A model generated the notes under the pieces. That model did not search any database. It saw only the letters and a list, made by a program, of their open reading frames with translations, and had not been told where the DNA came from. This document shows, piece after piece, positions 7,927 through 16,435 of a stretch of 64,000 bases of DNA (position 1 is the first letter of the stretch; every line of letters starts with the position of its first letter). Source of the DNA: Candidatus Pantoea gossypiicola (GTDB lineage: Bacteria; Pseudomonadota; Gammaproteobacteria; Enterobacterales; Enterobacteriaceae). A program made the translations under genes and the position numbers. The DNA lies in NCBI RefSeq assembly GCF_008632075.1, contig NZ_VWVM01000004.1:248001-312000 (forward strand), given 5' to 3'.

Positions 7927-10707
7927 TTAACGTCGGGCGTAGGCAGCGGCGTTACCGCCAGCCAGGATACCGAAGATGATGATATCTGCAACGGCGTTAC
8001 CGCCAATACGGTTCGCGCCATGAATGCCGCCAACCACCTCGCCACACGCCCAGGCACCGTTAATTACCTGTTTCTGGCTGTCCAGCACCGCGGTGGTGGT
8101 ATCGATGGTGACGCCGCCCATAGTGTGGTGCACGCCCGGAGCGACACGAATCGCGTAGAATGGCGCTTCGCTCAGCGGATGACGCAGCGCAGTCTGGCGA
8201 CCGAAGTCTTCGTCTTTCTGCATCATCACAAAGTTGTTGTAACGCGCCAGCGTCGCTTCCAGCGTGTGATGCTCACTCATGTTAAGTTTCACCGCCAGTT
8301 CCGCCACGGTTGGCGCGCTGACCACAAAGCCCTTGGCGATGTACTCGTCAGCCGCTTTGTTGTTCATACGCACCTGCTCGTCAAACACAATCCAGGCACT
8401 CTTCTCTGGCAGCGCAATAATCTGCGCCGAGACTTTATCGCGGGTCTCCATTTCGTTGTAGAAACGCTTGCCAGCCTGACTGACCAGGATAGCACCGCCG
8501 CCGCGAATCGATTCAGAGACCAGATAAGAGGTGGTCTGCTCAACCGTTGGGTGAATCTGGATTTCCTTCATATCCACGGTATCGGCACCAATTTTCTGCA
8601 ACATCGCAATGCCGCTACCGGTCGCGCCTGCGTGGTTGGTAGTCACGAAGCCATCCAGTTCAGGACGGTATTTCACCACCAGCTCACGGTTCGCACTGAA
8701 GCCACCGGTTGCCACAATCACGCTTTTAGCGTTCAGAATACGGCTGTCGTTATATTCATCGACTACTTTCACGCCCGCGACTGCGCCATTCTCATAGAGG
8801 ATCTCGGCAACTGAGGTTTCCAGCAGAACTTCGATGTTGCGGCTGTTGATGTTTTTTACCAGGCCGCTAATCAGGAAGCCACCCACCGCTGAGCGGTCAG
8901 CCGGACGGTGCGTACGGTCGATGCTCATTCCGCCGGTAATGGTGATGTCGTTAAGCTCAATGCCTTTACCGGCCAGCCACTCAATCGCCTCAGGCGCCAG
9001 GTCAACAAACTCGCGCAGCAATACCGGGTTGTTTTTGAACTGTCCGCCTTTGAGCGTCTCTTCATAGAACAGCTCTTTGCTGTCTTCGATGCCTTTAAGT
9101 TTCTGGAAACGGGTTTCAGCCGCGTTCATGCCCACAGATGCTTTGATGGTGTTGCCGCCAATGGTCGGCATCTTCTCGATGATAACCACACGTGCGCCTT
9201 CATCGTGCGCCTGAATCGCGGCCGCCAGACCGGCACCGCCGCTGCCCACAACCACCACATCGTAGTTCTGCGGTGCGTTAGGGTTACCACCCTCTTCAAT
9301 CACATGCTCTTTGCTGGAGGTAGTCAGCGCACGGGAAACCGCTTTTTTCAGCGCTTCACTCTGGGTGGTCGCGCCGGTAATCGCATCAACGTGGGGACTG
9401 TTAGCCACCAGAATGCGGTTACGCAGGCTTTCAAAGGTGGTGGTGAAGTCCACATCCAGCGTGTCGTCCGGCACCAGCGAAATGTCGGTAATACGGTCGG
9501 TATCCAGTGTGACGTTGATTTTTAGCTTCAGCGCTTCGGCTTCCACTTTCTCCTGGTAAACACCCGCTTTGTATTTACGGCCCGATTCGCTCATGTCGCG
9601 GATCATCGCGTCAACCAGCGAGAAGCGCCACAGCGGTTCCGGGATCTGCAGCTCTTCGCGTTTATTGCTGTCGATGTAGAGTTCGAGATGTTCGTTATTG
9701 ATGATGCGGTCAGCCCAGTTCGGATAGGCGATACAGGCTTTACCAATCGCTACCAGATCGTAGCCTTTTTCCAGCGCCAGCTCGGCGTCGGCTTTATTCA
9801 CCACGCCGCCGACACCAATCACCGGCACTTTTGCCAGCACAGGCGAGCGCATCGCAACGAACTTCTCGATCAGCGGCGTCGGGTCCTGCGTATCGACAAT
9901 CGACGGGCGCAGCAACTGCCCCACAGAGAAGTGGACATAATCGAGTCCGCGTGCGGCCAGTTTTTCCAGCAGATAGAGGGTGTCGTCAAAGCGGATGCCG
10001 GGCACTTCAATCTCTTCCGGCGAGAAGCGATAGCCAATGATGAACGAGTTATGGGCGAAGCGCTCCGCCATCTTGTGGGTGATTTCCAGCACCTCCAGTG
10101 GGAAGCGCGCGCGGTTATCGCGGCTGCCGCCCCACTTGTCATCGCGCTGGTTGGAATTCGGAGAATAGAACTGCTGAATCAGATAGGTGTTAGCACCATG
10201 AATTTCGACGCCGTCGAAACCGGCCTTGATAGCACGGTTCACCGCATCACCAAATTTGGTGATCATGGTTTCGACTTCTTCAGCGCTTAGCGCCAGGGGT
10301 TTAGTTGCCCCTTCACGCGGTGCGGCAATGGCGCTCGGCGCAACCGGGGTTTTCCCGCCGATCAGTTCCGGCTCGACCATGCGGCCACCGTGATAGATCT
10401 GCAGAATGGCCGTTGAGCCTTCAGATTTAATCGCATCCGCGATGCGTTTCAGACCGGGGATTTTGTTGTCGCTGTCTATAGCAATGGCACCCGGAAACGC
10501 CGGGCCGCGGTTATCAATAAAGCAGCACTCAACGATCACAGTTCCGATGCTGCCTGCACGTGCGCGGTAATACTCGACCAGTTCGCTGGTGACCGTTCCG
10601 TCATAAAAGCCGGTACAGGTGGTCATGGGGGCCATCACCAGTCGGTTTTTTAATACAGCGCCGCCAGGCAGGGTAAGTGGATTAAGGATGGGGGTGAGAG
10701 ATTTCAT
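7927..10707 (-). CDS. Soluble NADH-type fumarate reductase: OYE + FMN_bind + FAD_binding_2 fusion
   Basis: A 926-residue three-domain flavoenzyme. Residues about 1-370 are an Old-Yellow-Enzyme barrel (HGANTYLIQQFYSPNSNQRD). Residues about 390-460 are an FMN_bind domain with the flavinylation motif DAITGATTQS, whose acceptor is probably Thr447. The rest is a fumarate-reductase flavoprotein domain with GSGGAGLAAA at 488, IQIHPTVEQ, the METRDK segment, VHHTMGGV and GANRIGGNA, which carry the substrate-binding His and Arg residues of the family. No signal peptide is present, so it is cytoplasmic. Klebsiella has a characterised enzyme of this architecture that reduces fumarate with NADH. The start is ATG 10707, preceded by GGAG; the upstream TTG at 10722 overlaps that site and is rejected. 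It is probably co-transcribed with apbE. Confidence 0.92.
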   Translation of the reverse strand: MKSLTPILNPLTLPGGAVLKNRLVMAPMTTCTGFYDGTVTSELVEYYRARAGSIGTVIVECCFIDNRGPAFPGAIAIDSDNKIPGLKRIADAIKSEGSTAILQIYHGGRMVEPELIGGKTPVAPSAIAAPREGATKPLALSAEEVETMITKFGDAVNRAIKAGFDGVEIHGANTYLIQQFYSPNSNQRDDKWGGSRDNRARFPLEVLEITHKMAERFAHNSFIIGYRFSPEEIEVPGIRFDDTLYLLEKLAARGLDYVHFSVGQLLRPSIVDTQDPTPLIEKFVAMRSPVLAKVPVIGVGGVVNKADAELALEKGYDLVAIGKACIAYPNWADRIINNEHLELYIDSNKREELQIPEPLWRFSLVDAMIRDMSESGRKYKAGVYQEKVEAEALKLKINVTLDTDRITDISLVPDDTLDVDFTTTFESLRNRILVANSPHVDAITGATTQSEALKKAVSRALTTSSKEHVIEEGGNPNAPQNYDVVVVGSGGAGLAAAIQAHDEGARVVIIEKMPTIGGNTIKASVGMNAAETRFQKLKGIEDSKELFYEETLKGGQFKNNPVLLREFVDLAPEAIEWLAGKGIELNDITITGGMSIDRTHRPADRSAVGGFLISGLVKNINSRNIEVLLETSVAEILYENGAVAGVKVVDEYNDSRILNAKSVIVATGGFSANRELVVKYRPELDGFVTTNHAGATGSGIAMLQKIGADTVDMKEIQIHPTVEQTTSYLVSESIRGGGAILVSQAGKRFYNEMETRDKVSAQIIALPEKSAWIVFDEQVRMNNKAADEYIAKGFVVSAPTVAELAVKLNMSEHHTLEATLARYNNFVMMQKDEDFGRQTALRHPLSEAPFYAIRVAPGVHHTMGGVTIDTTTAVLDSQKQVINGAWACGEVVGGIHGANRIGGNAVADIIIFGILAGGNAAAYARR

Positions 10708-10920
10708 TGCGATAAACTCCAAGATTTAAAAGTCTGGAAATTTTTTAGCGGACGCAAATTATCGCTTAATTAAGTGGTCCGATGTCATGTGTCTAATATA
10801 CCTTTTTCTTTGCTTACATAAGCGATAAATTTACTTTTTTAACTTTTAAACGATTCAGAGGTTTTATTTGCTGAATTCAGGGAGTAAAGCTATATTAATT
10901 GTTAACTATAGGTAACTAAA

Positions 10921-10935
10921 AATCAACCATTGATT
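10921..10935. promoter_or_regulatory. Inverted repeat AATCAA-CCA-TTGATT
   Basis: A perfect 6-bp inverted repeat with a 3-base spacer. It resembles an FNR half-site pair in the wrong (outward) order, so it is more likely an operator for another regulator, for example DcuR. This is speculative. Confidence 0.4.
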
Positions 10936-11098
10936 CACATAAATAATTTACCCTTCATGATCATGGTGTTAAGATGAAAAACTCGGCTGAGGTCTTCCTG
11001 GGATTTGTCGATCAGCTTCACAAAACTGTCAGAATGTCGATGTCAGAAATATAAATAAAAAATAAATGTTAAAAACGGGGAATAATGAATAAATTTCT

Positions 11099-11112
11099 TT
11101 GATCTGGATCAA
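11099..11112. promoter_or_regulatory. Perfect FNR box TTGATCTGGATCAA
   Basis: The sequence matches the FNR consensus TTGAT-N4-ATCAA at all ten fixed positions. It lies 186 bases before the transporter ATG and about 390 bases before the fumarate reductase ATG. This predicts activation under oxygen limitation, which suits a fumarate uptake and reduction system. Confidence 0.8.
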
Positions 11113-11297
11113 AATCTATATTTGCAAAAATCGCATCATATTTACATGGATTTAAAAATGCTGCTCAATAGTCCAGCAGCAGATTAAAAAAAATCAGTGC
11201 ATCGCGGTTTATTCACACTATTAAGAATAAATAAGAAAGTCATCAGTGAAGGTCCGGGGCGCAAATCGCATTCTTCTCAACGTGCAGATAAAATACT

Positions 11298-12806
11298 ATG
11301 AAACCACTCTCAGCTGTAACTGAACCCCCTAAAGCCGCTCCTGCGGCTCCGGGTAAAAAGAAAGCTATCATGCTGGCTCTGCCAGTCATCGTTGCCGTGC
11401 TGCTGTTGCTGGTGCCAACACCGGCCGGTCTTGAACCCTATGCCTGGCACTTCTTCGCCATCTTTGTCGGCGTGATTGTCGGCTTGATCTTTGAACCGCT
11501 GCCCGGTGCCGTTATCGGTCTGACCGGCGTCGTGGCCATTGCGCTGTTCAGTCAGTTTGTCCTCTTCAGCCCGGCGGAACTGGCTAACCCAAAATTCAAA
11601 GTCGCCAGTGAGTCCTTTAAGTGGGCAGTCAGCGGTTTCGGTAACTCCACGGTCTGGCTCATCTTCGGTGCCTTTATGTTCGCCGCCGGCTATGATAAGA
11701 CGCAGTTTGGTCGTCGTCTGGCTCTGATTCTGGTGAAATATCTGGGTCGCCGCAGCCTGACGCTGGGTTATGCCATTACCTTCGCTGACCTGCTTCTGGC
11801 ACCGTTTACTCCCTCCAATACCGCGCGCAGTGGCGGTACTATCTATCCGATTATCGCTAACCTGCCTCCGCTTTACGGTTCTAAACCCAACGACCCGAGC
11901 GCCCGTAAGATCGGTTCGTACCTGATGTGGGTCGCCATCACCGCAGCCTGTATTACCAGCTCAATGTTCCTCTCTGCCCTGGCACCTAACCTGCTGGCAC
12001 TGGCGCTGGTGAAAAGCATCATCGGTTTTGATATTTCATGGGGTATGTGGTTCCTGGCCTTCCTGCCGCTGGGCGTGCTGCTGATTCTGACCATGCCGCT
12101 GCTGGCTTACTGGTTCTATCCCCCTGAAGTCAAAATCAACGATGAAGTGCCGAAATGGGCTATCGCTGAACTGGAGAAACTGGGCCGCCTGACCCGTAAC
12201 GAAATCCTGCTGCTGGTGTTTGTGGTCTGTGCCCTGCTGATGTGGATCTTCGCCACCTCGTGGATTGAGCCTGCGATGGCTGCGCTGCTGGTGGTGGTAC
12301 TGATGCTGTGGACCGGCGTCCTGAACTGGAACGACATTACCAGCAACAAACCGGCCTGGAACACCTTTGCCTGGTTCGCAACGCTGGTGGCGCTGGCTGA
12401 TGGCCTGGCTCGCGTTGGCTTTATCGCCTGGTTAGGTAAAGAAGGTGGCATGCTGCTTCAGGGTTATGACCCGCAGATTTCAGCCGTGGTGCTGTTGATC
12501 GCCTTCTTCCTGCTCCACTACCTGTTTGCCAGTACCACGGCACATACCACTGCCCTGTTACCGGCCATGCTGACCATCGCAGCGTCAATCCCAGGCATCA
12601 ATATGCCAGTCTTCTGTCTGATGCTGTGTACCTCTCTGGGTGTGATGGGCATCATCACTCCATACGGTACTGGCCCAAGCCCGATTTATTACGGCAGCGG
12701 TTATCTGCCGACAAAAGATTACTGGCGTCTGGGTACCATCTTCGGTGCCATCTTCCTGGTTTCTATGATGGTGATTGCTTATCCGTGGATGGTGTGGATG
12801 TTCTGA
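11298..12806 (+). CDS. DASS-family dicarboxylate transporter (CitT/TtdT type)
   Basis: Inner-membrane anion transporter of 502 residues with at least 11 hydrophobic segments. Both SNT-type substrate signatures of the divalent anion:sodium symporter family are visible: APFTPSNTARSGG near residue 175 and FASTTAHTTALLPAM near residue 415. The bacterial CitT and TtdT subgroup exchanges citrate or tartrate for succinate. Between a fumarate reductase and a fumarase the likely job is uptake of fumarate or malate in exchange for succinate. The N-terminus (about 22 residues, proline, alanine and lysine-rich) is cytoplasmic. It is followed after 156 bases, including a strong hairpin, by fumarase on the same strand. 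The exact substrate cannot be told. Confidence 0.88.
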   Translation: MKPLSAVTEPPKAAPAAPGKKKAIMLALPVIVAVLLLLVPTPAGLEPYAWHFFAIFVGVIVGLIFEPLPGAVIGLTGVVAIALFSQFVLFSPAELANPKFKVASESFKWAVSGFGNSTVWLIFGAFMFAAGYDKTQFGRRLALILVKYLGRRSLTLGYAITFADLLLAPFTPSNTARSGGTIYPIIANLPPLYGSKPNDPSARKIGSYLMWVAITAACITSSMFLSALAPNLLALALVKSIIGFDISWGMWFLAFLPLGVLLILTMPLLAYWFYPPEVKINDEVPKWAIAELEKLGRLTRNEILLLVFVVCALLMWIFATSWIEPAMAALLVVVLMLWTGVLNWNDITSNKPAWNTFAWFATLVALADGLARVGFIAWLGKEGGMLLQGYDPQISAVVLLIAFFLLHYLFASTTAHTTALLPAMLTIAASIPGINMPVFCLMLCTSLGVMGIITPYGTGPSPIYYGSGYLPTKDYWRLGTIFGAIFLVSMMVIAYPWMVWMF

Positions 12807-12856
12807 CGGATACAACATGCAGATCAACGCGTTATAAGATACCATTCCTTCACTTC

Positions 12857-12876
12857 CCCGCCGCACCCGCGGCGGG
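12857..12876 (+). terminator. Intercistronic GC hairpin between transporter and fumarase
   Basis: CCCGCCGC pairs perfectly with GCGGCGGG around an ACCC loop. There is no T-run after it, so it may stabilise the upstream transcript or attenuate rather than terminate it. Confidence 0.5.
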
Positions 12877-12962
12877 AAAGCATAATAAACAATGAATTCG
12901 CCTATGATGTTGCGCCCCGCAGCCTGCCCGCGGAGGTTCAGCCGGTCATTAAGTGAGAAAAA

Positions 12963-14609
12963 ATGTCGAACAAACCTTTTGTCTATCAGAACCCTTTTCC
13001 GCTGTCCCACGAAGATACTGAATACTATTTGCTGACTCGCGAGCATGTCTCGGTCGCTGAGTTTGAGGGTCAGGAGATCCTTAAAGTCGATCCGCAGGCG
13101 CTGACCCTGCTGAGCCAGCAGGCGTTTCACGACGCCTCTTTCATGCTGCGTCCGGCCCATCAGCAGCAGGTAGCCTCCATCCTTCATGACCCGGAAGCCA
13201 GCGACAATGACAAATATGTCGCCCTGCAGTTTTTAAGAAACTCTGAAATTGCTGCCAAAGGCGTGCTGCCGACCTGTCAGGATACCGGCACCGCGATCAT
13301 CATGGGCAAAAAGGGCCAGCGCGTCTGGACCGGTGGCGGCGATGAAGCCGCGCTGTCACAGGGTATCTACAACACCTACATCGAAGACAACCTGCGCTAT
13401 TCGCAGAATGCCGCGCTGGATATGTACAAAGAGGTGAACACCGGCACTAACCTGCCGGCGCAGATCGACCTCTACAGCGTCGATGGCGATGAGTATAAAT
13501 TCCTCTGTATCGCCAAAGGTGGCGGCTCCGCTAACAAAACCTATCTCTATCAGGAAACCAAAGCGCTGCTCAGCCCCGGCAAGCTGAAAAATTACCTGGT
13601 AGATAAGATGCGCACCCTCGGCACCGCAGCCTGCCCGCCTTATCATATTGCGTTTGTTATCGGCGGCACCTCGGCTGAAAGCACCCTGAAAACCGTTAAG
13701 CTCGCCTCGACGCACTATTACGACGGCTTACCAACTGAAGGCAACGAGCACGGTCAGGCTTTCCGCGACGTTCAGCTTGAGCAGGAACTGCTGGAAGCGG
13801 CGCAGCAACTCGGCCTTGGCGCGCAGTTTGGCGGCAAATATTTCGCGCACGACATCCGCGTGGTGCGTCTGCCGCGTCACGGCGCCTCCTGTCCGATCGG
13901 CATGGGCGTCTCCTGCTCGGCTGACCGTAATATCAAAGCGAAAATTAACCGCGAAGGTATCTGGATTGAGAAACTGGAAGCCAACCCAGGCCGCCTGATC
14001 CCGGAAGCACTGCGTCAGCAGGGCGAAGGTGAAGTGTTGCAGGTTGATCTCAACCGCCCAATGGAGCAGATTCTGGCGCAGCTTTCTGCGTATCCCGTCT
14101 CTACCCGCCTGTCACTGACCGGCACCATTATCGTGGCACGCGACATTGCTCATGCCAAACTCAAAGAGCGCATCGATAACGGCGAAGGATTACCGCAGTA
14201 CATTAAAGATCATCCGGTCTATTACGCCGGTCCGGCCAAAACGCCTGAAGGTTATGCGTCCGGTTCACTCGGCCCGACCACCGCAGGCCGCATGGACTCC
14301 TACGTCGATCTGCTACAGGCTCACGGCGGCAGCAAGATCATGCTGGCAAAAGGCAACCGCAGCCAGCAGGTGACGGATGCCTGTCATAAACATGGCGGCT
14401 TCTATCTGGGCAGCATCGGTGGCCCGGCCGCGGTGCTGGCGCAGCAGAGCATCAAGAGTCTGGAATGCGTTGAGTATCCTGAGCTGGGAATGGAAGCGAT
14501 CTGGAAAATCGAGGTCGAGAACTTCCCTGCGTTTATCCTGGTCGATGACAAAGGTAATGACTTCTTCCAGCATATTGAGCGCGCGCACTGCGCAAAATGC
14601 GTGAAGTAG
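12963..14609 (+). CDS. fumA: Class I fumarate hydratase (iron-sulfur)
   Basis: Interconverts fumarate and L-malate with an oxygen-sensitive [4Fe-4S] cluster. The 548 residues match E. coli FumA/FumB in length and throughout. The cluster cysteines are in place: Cys105 (PTCQDTGTA), Cys224 (TAACPPYH) and Cys318 ([11 protein letters not shown]). Other landmarks are KGGGSANK and [16 protein letters not shown]. FumA and FumB cannot be separated from sequence alone. Its place in a fumarate-reduction block argues for the anaerobic role, converting malate to fumarate for the adjacent reductase. A conventional terminator follows. Confidence 0.95.
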   Translation: MSNKPFVYQNPFPLSHEDTEYYLLTREHVSVAEFEGQEILKVDPQALTLLSQQAFHDASFMLRPAHQQQVASILHDPEASDNDKYVALQFLRNSEIAAKGVLPTCQDTGTAIIMGKKGQRVWTGGGDEAALSQGIYNTYIEDNLRYSQNAALDMYKEVNTGTNLPAQIDLYSVDGDEYKFLCIAKGGGSANKTYLYQETKALLSPGKLKNYLVDKMRTLGTAACPPYHIAFVIGGTSAESTLKTVKLASTHYYDGLPTEGNEHGQAFRDVQLEQELLEAAQQLGLGAQFGGKYFAHDIRVVRLPRHGASCPIGMGVSCSADRNIKAKINREGIWIEKLEANPGRLIPEALRQQGEGEVLQVDLNRPMEQILAQLSAYPVSTRLSLTGTIIVARDIAHAKLKERIDNGEGLPQYIKDHPVYYAGPAKTPEGYASGSLGPTTAGRMDSYVDLLQAHGGSKIMLAKGNRSQQVTDACHKHGGFYLGSIGGPAAVLAQQSIKSLECVEYPELGMEAIWKIEVENFPAFILVDDKGNDFFQHIERAHCAKCVK

Positions 14610-14626
14610 AAACTGCGTCAGATAAG

Positions 14627-14654
14627 AAAAAAGCCCCGGTTTCGGGGCTTTTTT
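14627..14654 (+). terminator. Rho-independent terminator after fumA
   Basis: AAAAAGCCCC and GGGGCTTTTT pair around a GGTTTC centre, with a T-run at 14648-14654. Confidence 0.9.
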
Positions 14655-14790
14655 TATGAGCAAAATCAGGCCACTGAGCTGTCAGAGATCCTGCACATAC
14701 TGCCCATCGTGGTGACATGTCTGAAGCTCAAACTTGATTGTCAGTCCAGACAAACTGGCACTATCCCCTCCATTCAGCACCCATGATACC

Positions 14791-14840
14791 TTGCCATTAT
14801 ACCTCGCAGGCTATAATCTAATCATAGCTCGCAGGTTATA
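14791..14840 (+). promoter_or_regulatory. Promoter and repeated operator of the HigBA-type operon
   Basis: A -10-like TATAAT (14812-14817) and a -35-like TTGCCA (14791-14796, 15-base spacing) overlap two direct repeats: CTCGCAGGCTATA at 14803-14815 and CTCGCAGGTTATA at 14828-14840. Repeats over the promoter are the usual binding site of the antitoxin, giving autorepression. Confidence 0.6.
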
Positions 14841-14855
14841 GATGGAGATGGATTA

Positions 14856-15227
14856 ATGACATGGGAAGTCATCACAAGAACGCTGTTTGATGTCTGGTAT
14901 GAAAAGCAAACCGACGATGTTCAGGAAGAGATTGCAGCCTACTTCCTGATCCTTGAAGAGACTGGCCCCCAATTAGGGCGTCCGCATGTAGATCAGGTTA
15001 AAGCGTCTGAATATAAAAACATGAAAGAGTTGCGTATACAGATTGGCGGACATCCATTTCGCGCATTCTTCGCCTTTGATCCTGAACGCAAGGCGATTGT
15101 CCTGTGTGCAGGAGATAAAAAAGGTGAAGATGAAAAACTCTTCTACAAACGTATGACTAAAATTGCAGATGCTGAGTTCACCTCGCATCTGGAATCACCG
15201 GAGATTAAACACGATGGCAACGCTTAA
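14856..15227 (+). CDS. RelE/HigB-family toxin
   Basis: A 123-residue protein of the HigB-like RelE superfamily: DVWYEKQTDDVQEEI, the LGRPHVDQVKAS segment, MKELRIQIGGHPFRAFFAFD and AIVLCAGDKKGEDEKLFYKR. Members cleave mRNA on the ribosome. The toxin precedes the antitoxin, the HigBA order, and overlaps it by 14 bases. The ATG at 14856 has GGAG 8-12 bases upstream. The operon has its own promoter with repeats and its own terminator, so it is a self-contained unit. Toxicity is inferred from family only. Confidence 0.88.
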   Translation: MTWEVITRTLFDVWYEKQTDDVQEEIAAYFLILEETGPQLGRPHVDQVKASEYKNMKELRIQIGGHPFRAFFAFDPERKAIVLCAGDKKGEDEKLFYKRMTKIADAEFTSHLESPEIKHDGNA

Positions 15228-15513
15228 AGAAATGATGGCTAAACGCTCCCCGGAGAGCCGTGCGCGTATAGAATCTCGTGCTGCTGAAATCCGTCAGGAG
15301 ATCACACTTGCCAGACTGCGTGAGGAATTATCTGTTTCGCAGACACATCTGGCTGAAGTTTTAGGCGTCAAACAACCTTCTGTTGCTAAAATAGAAAACG
15401 TTGATAACGATCCTAAGCTCTCAACGCTGAGACGCTATATTGCAGGTCTGGGAGGAGAGCTGACTCTTGATGTCACGTTACCCGACGGCAAGCGTATTGC
15501 TCTGAGTCTTTAA
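15214..15513 (+). CDS. XRE-family HigA-like antitoxin
   Basis: A 99-residue helix-turn-helix protein: REELSVSQTHLAEVLGVKQP is followed by SVAKIENVDNDPKLSTLRRY, a typical XRE/Cro fold of the HigA type, with a charged N-terminal arm (residues 1-35) that probably wraps the toxin. It starts at ATG 15214 inside the end of the toxin gene; an earlier in-frame ATG at 15163 would add 17 residues from the toxin frame and is unlikely. It should bind the toxin and the direct repeats upstream of the operon. Confidence 0.88.
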   Translation: MATLKEMMAKRSPESRARIESRAAEIRQEITLARLREELSVSQTHLAEVLGVKQPSVAKIENVDNDPKLSTLRRYIAGLGGELTLDVTLPDGKRIALSL

Positions 15514-15539
15514 CAGACTCTGCTTCAGGCCACATCCTG

Positions 15540-15560
15540 ACCCCGCTACGGTGGGGTTTA
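15540..15560 (+). terminator. Terminator with a TACG loop after the toxin-antitoxin operon
   Basis: ACCCCGC pairs with GTGGGGT (one G-T pair) around a TACG tetraloop, followed by TTATAAT. This is a stable, short terminator-like hairpin. Confidence 0.6.
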
Positions 15561-15689
15561 TAATGGCTGCCCTCATAAGGTGACAAGCTGAGATTAACGA
15601 CAGAAATGTCCTTGATTTAGAGAGTTAAAAATAGCCGACGCTAACATTCATTTGCAGTCACTAAATGAAAGCGCCGCTATCAGACCCTG

Positions 15690-16346
15690 TTAACCGCGCT
15701 GCAACCGCTGCAACGCCACATCGATCTGCTGATCACCTTTGGTGAGTTCGATGATCTGATACTTAATCGCCGGATTCTCAATCAGCCCGACCAGCGTCGC
15801 TGCCACATCTTCGCGCGGAACCTCACCATAGGGGATCGCCAGATCTGCATGCACCCGGCCCGTACCAGCTTCATCGGTCAGCGTTCCCGGCCGCAGGATC
15901 ACCCACTCCAGCTTGCTCGCCACCAGCTCCGCATCCGCCAGGCGTTTCACCCGCATGTAGTTCTCAAATCCCTCTGATGGCGTTTTACCGCGGCCCGCAT
16001 CCGGAAAAGCGGATACCAGCATAAAGCGCGACACGCCAGCCTGCTCTGCGGCGGCAACCGCCAGCTTCAGCCCTTCACCGTCGATGGCATTGGTCAGCGC
16101 GATCCCGGCACCGCCCGCACCCGCTGTAAAGACCGCCACGTCGTGACCGGTCATCAGCTCTGCCAGCGCGGTTACGCTCAGCTGTTGAATATCGCCCGCG
16201 ACAGGCTTCGCGCCTGCGGCCTGCAGGATCTCAGCCTGTTCCGGCTTGCGATGCAATGCCGTGACAGTGTGACCTTTGCTGCTTAGCTGTCGGGTAAGCT
16301 TTTGGCCCACCTTGCCCGCCGCACCGATAATGAAACATGTCGCCAT
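15690..16346 (-). CDS. NAD(P)-binding atypical SDR (NmrA/YwnB-like)
   Basis: A 218-residue Rossmann-fold protein of the atypical short-chain dehydrogenase group. The N-terminal nucleotide motif is FIIGAAGKVGQKLTRQL (GxxGxxG), followed by GDIQQ, VAVFTAGAGG, a YMRVKRLAD segment replacing the classical YxxxK, and EWVILRPGTLTDE. Similar proteins act as NAD(P)H sensors or reductases of unknown substrate. The start at 16346 has GGAGGAG 10 bases upstream; a longer frame to 16367 would begin inside that site. It follows the PRISE-family gene on the same strand after a hairpin. I cannot assign a reaction. Confidence 0.8.
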   Translation of the reverse strand: MATCFIIGAAGKVGQKLTRQLSSKGHTVTALHRKPEQAEILQAAGAKPVAGDIQQLSVTALAELMTGHDVAVFTAGAGGAGIALTNAIDGEGLKLAVAAAEQAGVSRFMLVSAFPDAGRGKTPSEGFENYMRVKRLADAELVASKLEWVILRPGTLTDEAGTGRVHADLAIPYGEVPREDVAATLVGLIENPAIKYQIIELTKGDQQIDVALQRLQRG

Positions 16347-16400
16347 AGGATCCACTCCTCCCTTCACTGATCAGGTGTCACAGTATAGCTATCTGCCAGA

Positions 16401-16429
16401 AACGAAACAGGCGCCTGATGCAGCGCCTG
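16401..16429 (-). terminator. Terminator downstream of the PRISE-family gene
   Basis: CAGGCGC (16408-16414) and GCGCCTG (16423-16429) form a 7-bp stem. On the minus strand the stem is followed by the T-rich GTTTCGTT. Confidence 0.55.
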
Positions 16430-16435
16430 CTGGGT

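Larger units (their letters stand above)
10708..11297. promoter_or_regulatory. 590-bp AT-rich divergent control region
   Basis: No gene is visible. The region separates the fumarate reductase gene (minus strand) from the dicarboxylate transporter gene (plus strand) and must carry both promoters. It holds a perfect FNR box (11099-11112), a 6-bp inverted repeat with 3-base spacer (10921-10935), and a direct repeat TGTCAGAA at 11027-11034 and 11041-11048. DcuR and FNR are the expected regulators. Confidence 0.75.

Noticed and set aside
8020-9525. Long plus-strand frames (264 and 205 codons) within the fumarate reductase gene
   Set aside because: Antisense shadows of a strongly conserved flavoenzyme, rich in His and Arg with no recognisable domain.
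10708-10722. TTG start five codons upstream of the fumarate reductase ATG
   Set aside because: The TTG overlaps the GGAG that serves the downstream ATG at 10707.
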